Shown: positions 43,934 through 52,950 of the stretch, in pieces
How positions within the stretch are numbered: the stretch's first letter is position 1
Layout: each line of letters starts with the position of its first letter
NCBI RefSeq assembly: GCF_001029105.3
Contig: NZ_CP011807.3
Coordinates: forward strand, 1,674,001-1,738,000
Source of the DNA: Pandoraea faecigallinarum
Lineage (GTDB): Bacteria; Pseudomonadota; Gammaproteobacteria; Burkholderiales; Burkholderiaceae
Direction: 5' to 3'
Length of the DNA: 64,000 bases
Notes under the pieces: model-generated
Databases searched by the model: none
What the model was told of the DNA's origin: nothing
What the model saw: only the letters and a program-made list of their open reading frames with translations
Translations under genes and position numbers: made by a program

Positions 43934-44643
43934 GCGCGCTGCTCGAAGTGAAGGGCCTGAAAGTGGCTTATGGGCATATCGAGGCCGTGAAAGGCGTCGA
44001 CTTTGCGCTGCGGGAGCACGAGATCACCTCGCTCGTGGGCGCGAACGGTGCGGGCAAGTCCACGACGTTGCTCGCGCTGTCCGGCCTCATCAGGAAGCAG
44101 GCTGGCACCATCCTTTTCGAAGGCGAGGACATCGGCGGGCTGGCGCCCAACAAGATCGTGCAGCGCGGACTGGTGCAGGTGGCCGAAGGCCGTGCCACGC
44201 TCACGACCATGTCGGTGCGGGAAAATCTTGAACTGGGGGCGTACACGCGACGCGACAAGCAGAACGTGAAGGCCGATCTGGACAAGGTGCTGCAACGTTT
44301 CCCGCGGCTTGCGGAGCGTATCGACCAGATGGCCGGGAACTTGTCCGGTGGCGAGCAGCAGATGCTGGCCATTGGGCGTGCGCTGATGGCCCGCCCGCGC
44401 CTGTTGCTGCTCGACGAGCCGTCGATGGGGCTCGCGCCGATCATCGTGCAGGGCATTTTCGCCACGCTCAAGGAAATCAACGCCGATGGCCTGACCATCT
44501 TCCTGGTGGAACAAAACGTCCGTCAGGCGCTCAAGATTGCGCAACATGGCTACGTGCTCGAGACCGGCAAGGTCGTGCTCGACGATACCGGCCGGAATCT
44601 GTTGGGGAATCCGCGCGTGCTGGAGGCGTATTTGGGTGGTTGA
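43930..44643 (+). CDS. livF: Branched-chain amino-acid ABC ATPase LivF
   Basis: The 237-residue ATPase has Walker A GANGAGKSTT, signature LSGGEQQMLAIGRALM, Walker B LLLLDEPSMGLAP and switch region FLVEQNV. The phrase VQVAEGRATLTTMSVRENLELGAYTR is typical of LivF. It is the last gene of the liv operon; a terminator follows about 190 bases later. Confidence 0.95.
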   Translation: MSALLEVKGLKVAYGHIEAVKGVDFALREHEITSLVGANGAGKSTTLLALSGLIRKQAGTILFEGEDIGGLAPNKIVQRGLVQVAEGRATLTTMSVRENLELGAYTRRDKQNVKADLDKVLQRFPRLAERIDQMAGNLSGGEQQMLAIGRALMARPRLLLLDEPSMGLAPIIVQGIFATLKEINADGLTIFLVEQNVRQALKIAQHGYVLETGKVVLDDTGRNLLGNPRVLEAYLGG

Positions 44644-45019
44644 TCGCCGCGGCGCGGCCGCCAGATCCATGAGTGCCGCAAACCGAGGAACCGGTGCCGA
44701 CAGGTAACGAAAGCGCATGAGGGGGGACTAAGGCAGACCGGGCGGACGAAGAAGACGTTCAAAACGAGCGTTTCCCTTCGCCGTGATCGTCGAGTTCGCG
44801 GCCGGCAAATGTTGTCTCCGTGCGACGCCGACGGCGTCGACAGGTTATCCGAAGGTAGCCCGTCGACGCCGTTTTTCGTTTGTGCGACGAACCAGTGCCA
44901 CGTTGGCAGACGGCGGGTTTTGGTGCATGCTGCGGCTAATTGGTCGCCGGTGTTTGCGGTGATCGTCGTGGATGGCACCGTCGAATCCGGGTCACGCTCA
45001 CCGAAGCGAAAGGGGCGAC
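44644..45019. other. Intergenic region after livF
   Basis: These 376 bases hold the putative liv terminator at 44831-44879 and the upstream region of the diguanylate cyclase gene. I see no credible gene; open frames here are extensions of the downstream frame or shadows. Confidence 0.5.
44831..44879 (+). terminator. Rho-independent terminator downstream of livF
   Basis: ACGGCGTCGAC and GTCGACGCCGT form an 11-bp perfect stem with a 20-base loop, followed by TTTTCGTTT. It is 188 bases from livF, so the liv transcript has a long 3' tail. Confidence 0.8.
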
Positions 45020-46471
45020 ATGGACGGTTTTCTCATGGAGCGGGCTTCGCGCGGACAGCGGGCTTTTGCCGGCTGTCTGGCGATCGCGATCCTCGCCTCC
45101 CTGCTATTGGCGGCGCCGCAGGCGACGGCCAGGTTACCGGCTATCGCCCCATTCCTGCCGATGTGCGGGCTGACGGTGTTTACGACTGCAACGATTGCGT
45201 CGTATCTGCTTTGCGCGCAGTTCCAGGTGAGCCGCTTACCTGTCTTCGGGTTGCTCGCCGGGGCTTACGCATTCACGGCGCTGACCGTCGCAATGCAACT
45301 GCTGACGTTTCCCGGGCTTTTCGCGCCAACGGGATTGTTCGGCGCCCATCCGGGCACCTCGGGCTGGATCTGGGTTTTCTGGCATGCCGGTTTTCCTGCG
45401 CTCGTTCTGATCGCCATGACCGCGCGGCGTCTTTTCGCACCGCAATCCGTCGCGCACCTCCCTTCGCCGGGGCGAGGCCTGTGGCTGTTCGTCGGTGTCC
45501 CACTCGCTGCGGGCGTACTGCTTTGTCTGATTGCGTTGACTGTCCCGTTGCCGCCGGCGCTGGCCCCGGCAACGGCACCGGGCGATTTCTCCACAAGCGG
45601 TGCCGGTATCGTGCTGCTTGTCCTGAATCTCGTCGCGCTGGGCGTCGTGCTTGGCATGGGGCGGGCGCGTACTGTCCTCGACCTGTGGGTGGCGCTGGCC
45701 GTTCTTGCCTGCGTGACGGACACCGTGCTCAGTCTGATGAGTACGATCCGGTTTTCGCTTGGCTGGTATCTCGCCCGCTTTTTCAGCATGTCCGCGCCGG
45801 GATTGCTCGTTTGCGTGCTGGTGTGGGAAGTGACGCGTCTGTACCGGGAACTCACTCGCGCTCACTTGCGGCTCATCGAATACAGCAATCGCGATGCGCT
45901 CACCGGCATCTACAACCGTCGCTATTTCAACGACCGTTTCCCCGGGGATTTCGAACAGGCGCGTCGCACGGGGCGGGCGCTGTCACTGTTGATGATCGAC
46001 GTCGATCACTTCAAGCGGTACAACGACGAGTATGGACACCCCGCGGGCGACGAGTGTCTGGAGCACGTCGCCCTTGCGCTGATGCGCGCCACGCATCGGC
46101 CGACCGATCTGGTGGCGCGTTATGGGGGCGAGGAGTTCGTCATCGTGCTGCCAGACACCAACGAGAAGGGAGCGCAATTCGTGGCAACGCGCGTTACGGA
46201 CAGCGTTCGCGCGTTGGCGAAACCCGGTCCGGGGCCGCACGGACTGGTCACTGTCAGTGTTGGATGCGCGACTCATGTCCCGCAGCAAGGGGACGTACGC
46301 GACACCCCGGATCGACTGATCGCGTGGGCCGACGAAGCGCTCTACGCTGCCAAGCGGCTCGGCCGCGACCGCGTGCATGTCGCGAGAAGCGCGGTGTCTG
46401 CGATGCGCAGCGATGAGCAGGCGCAAAGCGACGCGGCAACCGACGTGCCGCGCGCCAATCTGAGCGCCTGA
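45020..46471 (+). CDS. Membrane-bound diguanylate cyclase (MASE4-like + GGDEF)
   Basis: The 483-residue protein has about eight membrane helices in residues 1-275 (a MASE4-type sensor by general appearance) and a GGDEF domain from about residue 295. It has YSNRDALTGIYNRRYFNDRF, LLMIDVDHFKRYNDEYGHPAGDECL and the active-site loop RYGGEEFVIVLP. The inhibitory I-site RPTD lies five residues before GGEEF, so product feedback is likely. It makes c-di-GMP from GTP. AGGGG precedes ATG 45020; the upstream frame is not used. It is convergent with folA. Confidence 0.9.
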   Translation: MDGFLMERASRGQRAFAGCLAIAILASLLLAAPQATARLPAIAPFLPMCGLTVFTTATIASYLLCAQFQVSRLPVFGLLAGAYAFTALTVAMQLLTFPGLFAPTGLFGAHPGTSGWIWVFWHAGFPALVLIAMTARRLFAPQSVAHLPSPGRGLWLFVGVPLAAGVLLCLIALTVPLPPALAPATAPGDFSTSGAGIVLLVLNLVALGVVLGMGRARTVLDLWVALAVLACVTDTVLSLMSTIRFSLGWYLARFFSMSAPGLLVCVLVWEVTRLYRELTRAHLRLIEYSNRDALTGIYNRRYFNDRFPGDFEQARRTGRALSLLMIDVDHFKRYNDEYGHPAGDECLEHVALALMRATHRPTDLVARYGGEEFVIVLPDTNEKGAQFVATRVTDSVRALAKPGPGPHGLVTVSVGCATHVPQQGDVRDTPDRLIAWADEALYAAKRLGRDRVHVARSAVSAMRSDEQAQSDAATDVPRANLSA

Positions 46472-46500
46472 GAAACGCTCGGGCATCCAAGCGTGCCGGA

Positions 46501-46989
46501 TCAGACCCGTTCGTAGGTAACGAACGAATAGTCGAAATCGTTCGGGGCGGGGGAGTGGTGCGTCTCGCGTGCCGTCTCGCGCCACTGGGCGGGAGAAAGT
46601 GCGGGGAAATGCGCGTCACCCTCGAAGGCTTTGGCGATCTCCGTCACCACGACCTTGTCCGCGCTCGCCAGCGATTCCGCGTACAACTGTGCGCCGCCGA
46701 TCAGACAGATCTCCTCGACACCGACGCACAGCCGCATCGCATCCACCAGCGAGCCCGCCACCTCGCAACCCTCGATCTTCAAATCGGGATTGCGCGACAC
46801 GACGATGTTGCGGCGGCCCGGCAGCGGACGTCCGATCGAATCGTATGTCTTGCGGCCCATCACGACCGGTTTGCCCAGCGTCGTGCGCTTGAAGTGGGCG
46901 AGGTCTTCCGGCAAACGCCACGGTAATTGATTGTCGCGCCCGATCACGCCGTTTTCGGCGCGGGCGACCACCAGCGTAAGAATCGTCAT
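46501..46989 (-). CDS. folA: Dihydrofolate reductase
   Basis: The 162-residue enzyme makes tetrahydrofolate with NADPH. Diagnostic stretches are [53 protein letters not shown] and [10 protein letters not shown]. The length equals the chromosomal (trimethoprim-sensitive type) enzyme of E. coli (159). Its ATG overlaps the thyA stop by four bases, so thyA-folA is an operon that makes and recycles folate. Confidence 0.96.
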   Translation of the reverse strand: MTILTLVVARAENGVIGRDNQLPWRLPEDLAHFKRTTLGKPVVMGRKTYDSIGRPLPGRRNIVVSRNPDLKIEGCEVAGSLVDAMRLCVGVEEICLIGGAQLYAESLASADKVVVTEIAKAFEGDAHFPALSPAQWRETARETHHSPAPNDFDYSFVTYERV

Positions 46990-47780
46990 ACGGCCACCGG
47001 TGCCTTGATGTGCGGATGCGCCTCGTAGCCGGCGATGTGGAAGTCTTCGAACTTGTAGTCGAAGATCGAATCGGGCTTGCGGGTGATCTCCAGCTTCGGC
47101 AGGGGGAACGGCTCGCGTTCGAGTTGCGTACGCACTTGTTCGAGGTGATTGTTGTACAGATGACAGTCGCCGCCTGTCCAGACGAAATCACCGACATGCA
47201 GGTCGGTTTGCTGCGCCATCATGTGCGTGAGCAATGCATAGCTCGCGATGTTGAACGGCACACCCAGGAAAATATCCGCGCTGCGTTGATAAAGCTGGCA
47301 CGAGAGCTTGCCGTCGGCAACGTAGAACTGGAAAAACGCATGGCACGGCGGCAACGCCATGCGCGGAATTTCGCCGACGTTCCACGCGGAGACGATCAGG
47401 CGTCGCGAATCCGGCGTCGAGCGGATCTGGTCTACAAGCTGCGTAATCTGATCGATATGGCCGCCGTCAGGCGTCGGCCAGGAACGCCATTGCGCACCGT
47501 AGACGGGGCCGAGTTCACCGTCGGCATCGGCCCATTCGTTCCAGATGGACACGCCGTTTTCCTGCAAGTAGCGCACGTTGGTGCTGCCCTGGAGAAACCA
47601 GAGGAGTTCGTGCACGATCGACTTGATGTGCACTTTTTTCGTGGTGACGAGCGGGAACCCCTCCTGCAGGTCGAAGCGCATCTGATAGCCGAACACCGAA
47701 CGCGTGCCAGTGCCCGTGCGGTCGGTCTTGTCGGTGCCATGTTCGAGTACATGGCGCATGAAGTCGAGGTACTGTTTCAT
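46986..47780 (-). CDS. thyA: Thymidylate synthase
   Basis: The 264-residue enzyme (same length as E. coli ThyA) methylates dUMP to dTMP using methylene-tetrahydrofolate. The nucleophile is Cys146 in [14 protein letters not shown]; the phosphate-binding [20 protein letters not shown] and the ending [21 protein letters not shown] are invariant family features. ATG 47780 is the start; TAAAAT upstream (minus strand, near 47804) is a possible -10. It overlaps folA by four bases. Confidence 0.98.
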   Translation of the reverse strand: MKQYLDFMRHVLEHGTDKTDRTGTGTRSVFGYQMRFDLQEGFPLVTTKKVHIKSIVHELLWFLQGSTNVRYLQENGVSIWNEWADADGELGPVYGAQWRSWPTPDGGHIDQITQLVDQIRSTPDSRRLIVSAWNVGEIPRMALPPCHAFFQFYVADGKLSCQLYQRSADIFLGVPFNIASYALLTHMMAQQTDLHVGDFVWTGGDCHLYNNHLEQVRTQLEREPFPLPKLEITRKPDSIFDYKFEDFHIAGYEAHPHIKAPVAV

Positions 47781-47839
47781 AGGCCCATCCGTTTTGCCGG
47801 ATTTTACCAGCCTCCGGGTGACGGTGCGTTTCGCGCGGC

Positions 47840-48949
47840 TCAGATGGAGACCGGGCTCGCGGCAAACGCCACGGGATGCCGCACCGTCAGGCGCAGCCCC
47901 ACGCGTTCGCCCGCCTCGTGAGCCAGGTCGCCGTCGACTCTGGCCACGACTTCCCTGCCGGAGGCCAGGCGCAGCGTGTAGAGCTGATCGGCGCCGCGAA
48001 ATGCGCGCCGCACCAGCGTGGCTTCGAACGGGCTGGCGGGGTCGTGCGAGATGTCGTCCGCGCGCAGGAGCACCTCGACACTCAGCGGGTACGCACCCTT
48101 GTCGGCGTTGCGCAGGAGCTTGTCGGCCAGCGCCGCCGATACGGAAATTTCTCCGAGTTCGAGCGAGATGCCCCCGCCATCCGCATTGCCCCGGAAGGTG
48201 CCTGGGATCAGCGCGCCGCGCCCGATGAAGTCGGCGACCACCCGGTTGGCCGGCGTGCGCCACAGTTCGCGCGCCGGCGACCATTGCGCGATCGCGCCGG
48301 CATGCATCACGCCGATGCGGTCGGCCATGGCGAAGGCTTCATGTTGGTCATGCGTGACGAGAATTGCGGTCGCGCCGCTTGCGCGGATGATGTCGCGCAC
48401 TTCCACGGCCAGACGCTCGCGCAGGTCGAGGTCTAGGTTCGAGAAGGGCTCGTCGAGCAGCAATAGTGCAGGGGCGGGCGCCAGCGCTCGGGCGAGAGCG
48501 ACACGTTGCTGCTGGCCCCCGGAGAGCTCGTGCGGATACTTTCGCAGCGCGCCCGCCAGGCCGACGCGCTGCGCGAGCATCTCGATACGCTCCCGTCGCT
48601 CGGCTCGCGCCATGCGGGCCAGACCGAAGCCGATGTTCTGGGCAACGTTCAGATGAGGAAAGAGGGCGTAGTCCTGGAACACCACGCCGACATGCCGACG
48701 CTCCGGCGGCTCGCTCAGTTGCGCGTTGGCGACTTCGCGGCCGTCGAGCACGATCCTGCCGCCGCCCAACGGCTCGAAGCCGCACACGGCCCGAAGCACA
48801 GTCGTCTTGCCACAACCCGAAGGACCGAGCAGGCATCCGATCTCTCCGCGTGCCAATGACAGCGACAGATCGCGTACGGCAGTGTGGACGTGACCGGCGG
48901 TGTCGTAAGTGACCGAGATATGGTCGAGCAGCAGATAGGGCAGGGGCAT
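47840..48949 (-). CDS. Ferric-iron-type ABC transporter ATPase (FbpC-like)
   Basis: The 369-residue ATPase has Walker [10 protein letters not shown], the Q-loop [16 protein letters not shown], signature [15 protein letters not shown], Walker [13 protein letters not shown] and a C-terminal TOBE-like region (residues about 280-369). The closest well-known type is FbpC/PotA; FbpC is favoured because the divergent gene is a fused two-domain permease of the FbpB type. The start ATG 48949 matches the family. No binding protein is adjacent. Confidence 0.86.
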   Translation of the reverse strand: MPLPYLLLDHISVTYDTAGHVHTAVRDLSLSLARGEIGCLLGPSGCGKTTVLRAVCGFEPLGGGRIVLDGREVANAQLSEPPERRHVGVVFQDYALFPHLNVAQNIGFGLARMARAERRERIEMLAQRVGLAGALRKYPHELSGGQQQRVALARALAPAPALLLLDEPFSNLDLDLRERLAVEVRDIIRASGATAILVTHDQHEAFAMADRIGVMHAGAIAQWSPARELWRTPANRVVADFIGRGALIPGTFRGNADGGGISLELGEISVSAALADKLLRNADKGAYPLSVEVLLRADDISHDPASPFEATLVRRAFRGADQLYTLRLASGREVVARVDGDLAHEAGERVGLRLTVRHPVAFAASPVSI

Positions 48950-49307
48950 CGGTGTCGGGAGCGGCGATGTCGGCGCGAGGCCGCAGGCAGGTTTTGGGGC
49001 GTTTATCTGTCCGCGCGATGGCGCGGGGGCACTTTCCGTGCGGGGCCACGTCAGAGACGTGGTTGCGAATGCGTATAATTTACAACGCTTTAGACCGGGG
49101 AGTGTCATTCGGTTCCTTCAGGCGATACGCAATATGCGGTTAGCGACCGGAGTCGATCAAGTTGTTTGCCGCTTTCCGCAGGTCACGTATTTGCGTCGTA
49201 TCTGACGGTATTGGGGCGATTGTTCTGCCGCTTGATTCGCCCATAGCGCCTGCGCGCCCACCCATTCGCCCATCCACCTGTTTACCGGTTCCGCTCACGA
49301 ATTGCCG
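48950..49307. promoter_or_regulatory. Divergent promoter region of the iron-type transporter
   Basis: 358 bases without a gene. Features are an inverted repeat CCACGT-CAGAG-ACGTGG (49046-49062) and a perfect TATAAT (49074-49079) on the plus strand without a clear -35. I looked for a Fur box and found none that is convincing. Confidence 0.45.
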
Positions 49308-51107
49308 ATGTCATCGACGCCTCAGTCTCACACCGCAGCCGATTCCCCTGCCGCCGATTTGTCGTCCGATGCCATCGGGGCGCGGCGGCTGTCCTTTGCC
49401 CCGGCGACCGGGGCGAACGAGACTGCGGCGGACGCCACCGGTCATGCACCGTATCGGCCCGGGCGCGATCGGCACCGGCGTCGTCTGCGTCATGCCGGTG
49501 CCTGGGGCTGGGGGATGGTCGCCTGGATACCGGCATTGATTGTTCTGGTGCCGATGTTCGGGATTTTTGCGGCATTGGCCGCGGGCGACGCACAAACTCG
49601 CGAAGTCCTTTCGCACATGCTCGAGACGGTGCTGCCCGAGTACGCGCTCAATTCGTTGCGCATTTCACTCGCAGTCACCGGCGGTGTGCTGATCATGGGC
49701 GTGATGAGCGCGTGGCTGGTCGTGCACTACGCATTTCCGGGGCGGCGTGTGCTGGAGTGGGCGCTGATTCTCCCGCTCGCGATGCCGGCCTACGTGACGG
49801 CCTATGCCTATACCGATTTCCTGCAATTCGCCGGGCCGGTGCAGAGCGCGCTGCGTCGCCTGCTTGCCGTCGACCGGGTAACGTGGTTTCCGGAAGTTCG
49901 GTCGTGGTATGGCGCCGCGTGGGTTTTTGCGGGGGCGTTCTACCCATACGTCTATCTGCTCGCCCGTACCGCGTTTGCGGACCACAGCCAGCGCTTTTTC
50001 GAAGCCGCACGCACGTTGGGGTGCACGCCGCCGCAAGCCTTCGTCCGGGTGGCGCTGCCGCTGGCGCGACCGGCGTTGGTGGCGGGGGTGGCACTCGTTC
50101 TCATGGAGACGCTGGCGGACTATGGCGCAGTCGCCTACTTCGGGGTACCCACTTTTACGACCGGCATCTACCGCGCATGGCTTTCCATGGGAGATCGCGT
50201 GGCGGCGGCACAGCTGTGCGCATGTCTGCTGTTCGCCGTGCTCCTCCTGTTGATCGCCGAGGCACGTAGTCGCTCGCGACTGCGTTATTACGGCGCTCCC
50301 GGGCGGGCGCGGACAACGTCTCGCCGTACGCGGCTTACGGGTTTTCGGGCCATGCTCGCGACGGTAGGCTGTGCGGTGCCGCTCATCGTCGGCTTTGTGC
50401 TGCCGGCACTCATCATGCTGCGCCTGGCGGTTTCCGAACTGGATCAGGTGCCCTGGCCCCGTTATGGCGAATGGGTGTACAACACCGTTCGCCTCGCTGC
50501 GGTGGCGGCCGCCGTTGCGTGCGTATTTGCCGTTGTGCTCGGCTACGCGCAACGCCTGGCGCCGGGACGCGTAACGCGTATTGCCGTACGACTCGTCGGT
50601 GTCGGATACGCGATTCCCGGCGCGGTGATTGCGTTGGGCATTCTCACGCCCGTATTGCATCTCGATACCTGGCTGGGGAACCGGTTCGGCGCCAACGGTC
50701 TCGTGCTCGCCGGGACCGGAGGCGTATTGATCTACGCCTATCTCGTAAGATTCCTTCCGGCAGCGCTGCAGAGCGTGGACGCCGGCTTCGCGCGAATCGC
50801 ACCCAATCTCGACGCCAGCGCCCGCAGTCTTGGTGTCGGTGGCTGGTCGATGTTGCGCCGTGTTCACTTGCCGCTGCTGCGTCGCAGCGTGTTGACGGCG
50901 GCGCTGCTGGTCTTCGTCGACGTCATGAAGGAACTGCCGGCCACGCTCGCGTTGCGGCCGTTCAACATGGACACGCTTGCCGTCGTCACCAGTCATCTTG
51001 CGGCCGACGAACGGCTCGCCGAAGCGGCGGTGCCTGCCTTGACGCTGGTGCTGGTCGGCCTGTTGCCCGTACTCGTGCTGGCGCGCGCCATTTCGCGTCG
51101 CGCCTGA
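49308..51107 (+). CDS. Ferric-iron-type ABC permease (FbpB-like, two fused domains)
   Basis: The 599-residue permease holds two complete binding-protein-dependent transport domains. Each has an EAA-type loop: EAARTLGCTPPQAFVRVALPLARP and ASARSLGVGGWSMLRRVHLPLLRRS. About twelve membrane helices are present; the first begins near residue 69. The N-terminal 65 residues are hydrophilic and low in conservation, and no Shine-Dalgarno is seen before ATG 49308, so the true start may be later. The architecture is that of FbpB/SfuB/HitB. The gene is divergent from its likely ATPase gene, and no FbpA gene is in the window. Confidence 0.87.
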   Translation: MSSTPQSHTAADSPAADLSSDAIGARRLSFAPATGANETAADATGHAPYRPGRDRHRRRLRHAGAWGWGMVAWIPALIVLVPMFGIFAALAAGDAQTREVLSHMLETVLPEYALNSLRISLAVTGGVLIMGVMSAWLVVHYAFPGRRVLEWALILPLAMPAYVTAYAYTDFLQFAGPVQSALRRLLAVDRVTWFPEVRSWYGAAWVFAGAFYPYVYLLARTAFADHSQRFFEAARTLGCTPPQAFVRVALPLARPALVAGVALVLMETLADYGAVAYFGVPTFTTGIYRAWLSMGDRVAAAQLCACLLFAVLLLLIAEARSRSRLRYYGAPGRARTTSRRTRLTGFRAMLATVGCAVPLIVGFVLPALIMLRLAVSELDQVPWPRYGEWVYNTVRLAAVAAAVACVFAVVLGYAQRLAPGRVTRIAVRLVGVGYAIPGAVIALGILTPVLHLDTWLGNRFGANGLVLAGTGGVLIYAYLVRFLPAALQSVDAGFARIAPNLDASARSLGVGGWSMLRRVHLPLLRRSVLTAALLVFVDVMKELPATLALRPFNMDTLAVVTSHLAADERLAEAAVPALTLVLVGLLPVLVLARAISRRA

Positions 51108-51237
51108 CAGCCGCCTGGATCGCGGTGCGCCCCGATGGCCGCGCCGGTGCTCGGCTTCCCCACCCGCCCACCTGCGCACCCCCTTCAACCTGCATGCGCG
51201 CCACCACGTCTTTTGAAAAACTAGAAACGTTTCACAG

Positions 51238-51266
51238 TTGCCGCGCCGATAGCGTCGCACTATAGT
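51238..51266 (+). promoter_or_regulatory. Good sigma-70 promoter in the region before the LysR gene
   Basis: TTGCCG (51238-51243) and TATAGT (51261-51266) are exactly 17 bases apart. The predicted start near 51273 is immediately followed by a hairpin, so it drives a leader or small RNA, possibly with the small ORF. Confidence 0.6.
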
Positions 51267-51275
51267 CAAATCAGA

Positions 51276-51293
51276 CCCGGCAACGAAGCCGGG
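51276..51293 (+). other. Leader hairpin
   Basis: CCCGGC-AACGAA-GCCGGG is a perfect 6-bp stem with a 6-base loop located at the predicted 5' end of the transcript from the 51238-51266 promoter. It is not followed by T residues. Confidence 0.5.
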
Positions 51294-51312
51294 ATGATTG
51301 AGCGTCAACAAA

Positions 51313-51441
51313 ATGATTGCGATCATCATTTGCAAATGTTGGCTGTTCATGGCCTTGGCGACGGCACCACCGCCCGAGGCGCCGCTCAACGCAGCTGACG
51401 GCGGTTGGACTGCCGTCTTGCTGGCGGGGGCGATGCGCTAG
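51313..51441 (+). CDS. Possible small peptide, 42 residues
   Basis: An ATG 40 bases after the predicted transcription start opens a 42-codon frame, MIAIIICKCWLFMALATAPP... ending LLAGAMR. Its first 18 residues are hydrophobic with two cysteines and look like a signal or membrane segment. There is no obvious ribosome-binding site, and I know of no family. It is reported because promoter, leader hairpin and ORF line up. Confidence 0.25.
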   Translation: MIAIIICKCWLFMALATAPPPEAPLNAADGGWTAVLLAGAMR

Positions 51442-51605
51442 GCGGCTGTCCGGGGAGGGATCGGCGCAAGGACATTTCTCCGGACGCGAGACGTCCGACG
51501 GCGGCCTGCAACCATTTTGGACGATGTCGCTTTCGTGTCGATCGTTGCCTTCGGACACGCTTCCGAGTCTGTTGCGGACAATGGAACGGCATGGCCGGTT
51601 CCGAC

Positions 51606-51740
51606 ATGCCCGAAATGCCCGAAATGCCCGAAATGCCCGAAATGCCCGAAATGCCCGAAATGCCCGAAATGCCCGAAATGGCCGAAATGGCCGAAATGGC
51701 CGAAATGGCCGAAATGGCCGAAATGGCCGAAATGGCCGAC
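51606..51740. repeat. Tandem 9-bp repeat, 15 units in two blocks
   Basis: Eight copies of ATGCCCGAA are followed by six copies of ATGGCCGAA and a last ATGGCCGAC, with no other change. In one plus-strand phase it would read as (MPE)8(MAE)6. Perfect copies in two homogenous blocks indicate recent slippage-type expansion. It sits 132 bases before the LysR start. Confidence 0.95.
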
Positions 51741-51871
51741 ACGCCGACGGCGATTCATGACCGACGACATACCGGTGTTGTATTCACGCAGGGTCAGGGG
51801 CGGTCCCAAGTGGCGTTTTCGCCACATGCGCCGCAAAATCGCGGTCAATGCAGTGCCTCCGGGAGACAGGC

Positions 51872-52816
51872 ATGGCGCTTTGGCGGATCGATCTCGTCTC
51901 GTTGCGGTTATTCGTCGCCGTTTGTGAAGAGAGCAGCATTGCGCGTGCAGCCGAGCGGGAGTTCATCGCGCCGTCGGCCGTCAGCAAGCGAATCAACGAC
52001 CTCGAATCGCTGGTCGGCTCGGCGCTCCTGCAACGGCACAAGTGGGGCGTGCGGGCGACCCCGGCGGGGGAGGCGTTGCTGCATCACGCACGCAACGTGC
52101 TCCGCAGTCTTGAGAAGATGCAGGGCGACTTGTCCGAGTACACAAGTGGCGTACGCGGCCACATTCGCATCTTCGCCAACGTTTCCTCGATTGTCGAAAC
52201 ATTGCCCGACGAACTCGGTGCTTTCCTGCGCCGGCACGAAGGCGTCAAGGTCGACCTCGAAGAGCACACCAGCGCCCAGGTCGTGCGCGGTGTGGCCGAC
52301 GGCGCGACGGACATCGGTATCTGCTGGGATGCCGTCGACACCCGCGACGTCGAAGTGTTCCCCTATCGTCTCGATCGGATCGTGGCGGTGCTGCACCGTG
52401 ACCATCCGTTGGCTGGCGCGGCACAACTGGCGTTTATCGAAACCCTCGACTTCGATCAGATCGGTGTGCATCCGGACAGCGCCATGTACGCCGTATTCCG
52501 GCGCCTTGCCGCCGAGCAGGGCAAGACGGTCAAGTTCCGAATCCATGTTTCCACGTTCGAAGCGGTGTGCCGCATGGTGCGGGCCCAACTCGGTCTGGCG
52601 ATCGCCCCGAAAGAGGCCGTTGGGATCTATTCGCAGGTAACGAATGGCGAGGCACTGCGCATGGTGCCGTTGACGGATTCGTGGGCCGACCGGCGGCTGG
52701 TCGTCTGTGTGCGCCGCTACGACGCCTTGCCGGTGGTCTCGCGCATGCTGGTCGACCACCTGTGCGCACGTAACGTAACGGGGGGGAACAAGGACGGGAC
52801 GCCAGAGGCATCGTGA
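51872..52816 (+). CDS. LysR-family regulator of the downstream catabolic cluster
   Basis: The 314-residue protein has an N-terminal HTH (residues about 7-65, DLVSLRLFVAVCEESSIARAAEREFIAPSAVSKRINDLESLVGSALLQR) and a LysR substrate-binding domain (GHIRIFANVSSIVETLPDELGAFLRRHEGVKVDLEEHTS). The start is set at ATG 51872, with GGGAG six bases upstream. It runs in the same direction as the binding protein, aconitase-like and CoA-transferase genes and very likely controls them with a pathway metabolite as co-inducer; this is inferred from position. Confidence 0.88.
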   Translation: MALWRIDLVSLRLFVAVCEESSIARAAEREFIAPSAVSKRINDLESLVGSALLQRHKWGVRATPAGEALLHHARNVLRSLEKMQGDLSEYTSGVRGHIRIFANVSSIVETLPDELGAFLRRHEGVKVDLEEHTSAQVVRGVADGATDIGICWDAVDTRDVEVFPYRLDRIVAVLHRDHPLAGAAQLAFIETLDFDQIGVHPDSAMYAVFRRLAAEQGKTVKFRIHVSTFEAVCRMVRAQLGLAIAPKEAVGIYSQVTNGEALRMVPLTDSWADRRLVVCVRRYDALPVVSRMLVDHLCARNVTGGNKDGTPEAS

Positions 52817-52950
52817 ACCGCGATGTCTGGCATGCCGAAACACCTCTTGTCGCGATGTCTCGTGCAGCGGATGCTCTGGAAGCCGATAGCGATTCCGGCC
52901 GGCGAGCCGGGGCGCGCCTGTATCTCGCACTGTGCGGGAGGAGACACGCG

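Larger units (their letters stand above)
51108..51871. other. 764-base region without a firm gene
   Basis: Between the permease and the LysR gene lie a promoter (51238-51266), a hairpin (51276-51293), a possible 42-codon ORF (51313-51441) and a 15-copy 9-bp repeat (51606-51740). Open frames of 100 or more codons cross the repeat in several phases on both strands only because a 9-bp repeat without stops keeps all six frames open. None has family similarity. Confidence 0.6.

Noticed and set aside
51311-51330. Fur box
   Set aside because: ATGATTGCGATCATCATT is only a partial match to the Fur consensus and lies within a possible ORF; evidence is too weak for a feature.
51606-51740. Possible CRISPR array
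   Set aside because: Units are directly joined 9-mers without spacers, and there are no cas genes.
51405-51848. Repeat-rich frames (MPE/MAE, HFG, CPK/WPK) as structural protein genes
   Set aside because: A stop-free 9-bp repeat keeps every frame open, and the flanking parts lack similarity and ribosome-binding sites. Repeat is reported, genes are not.
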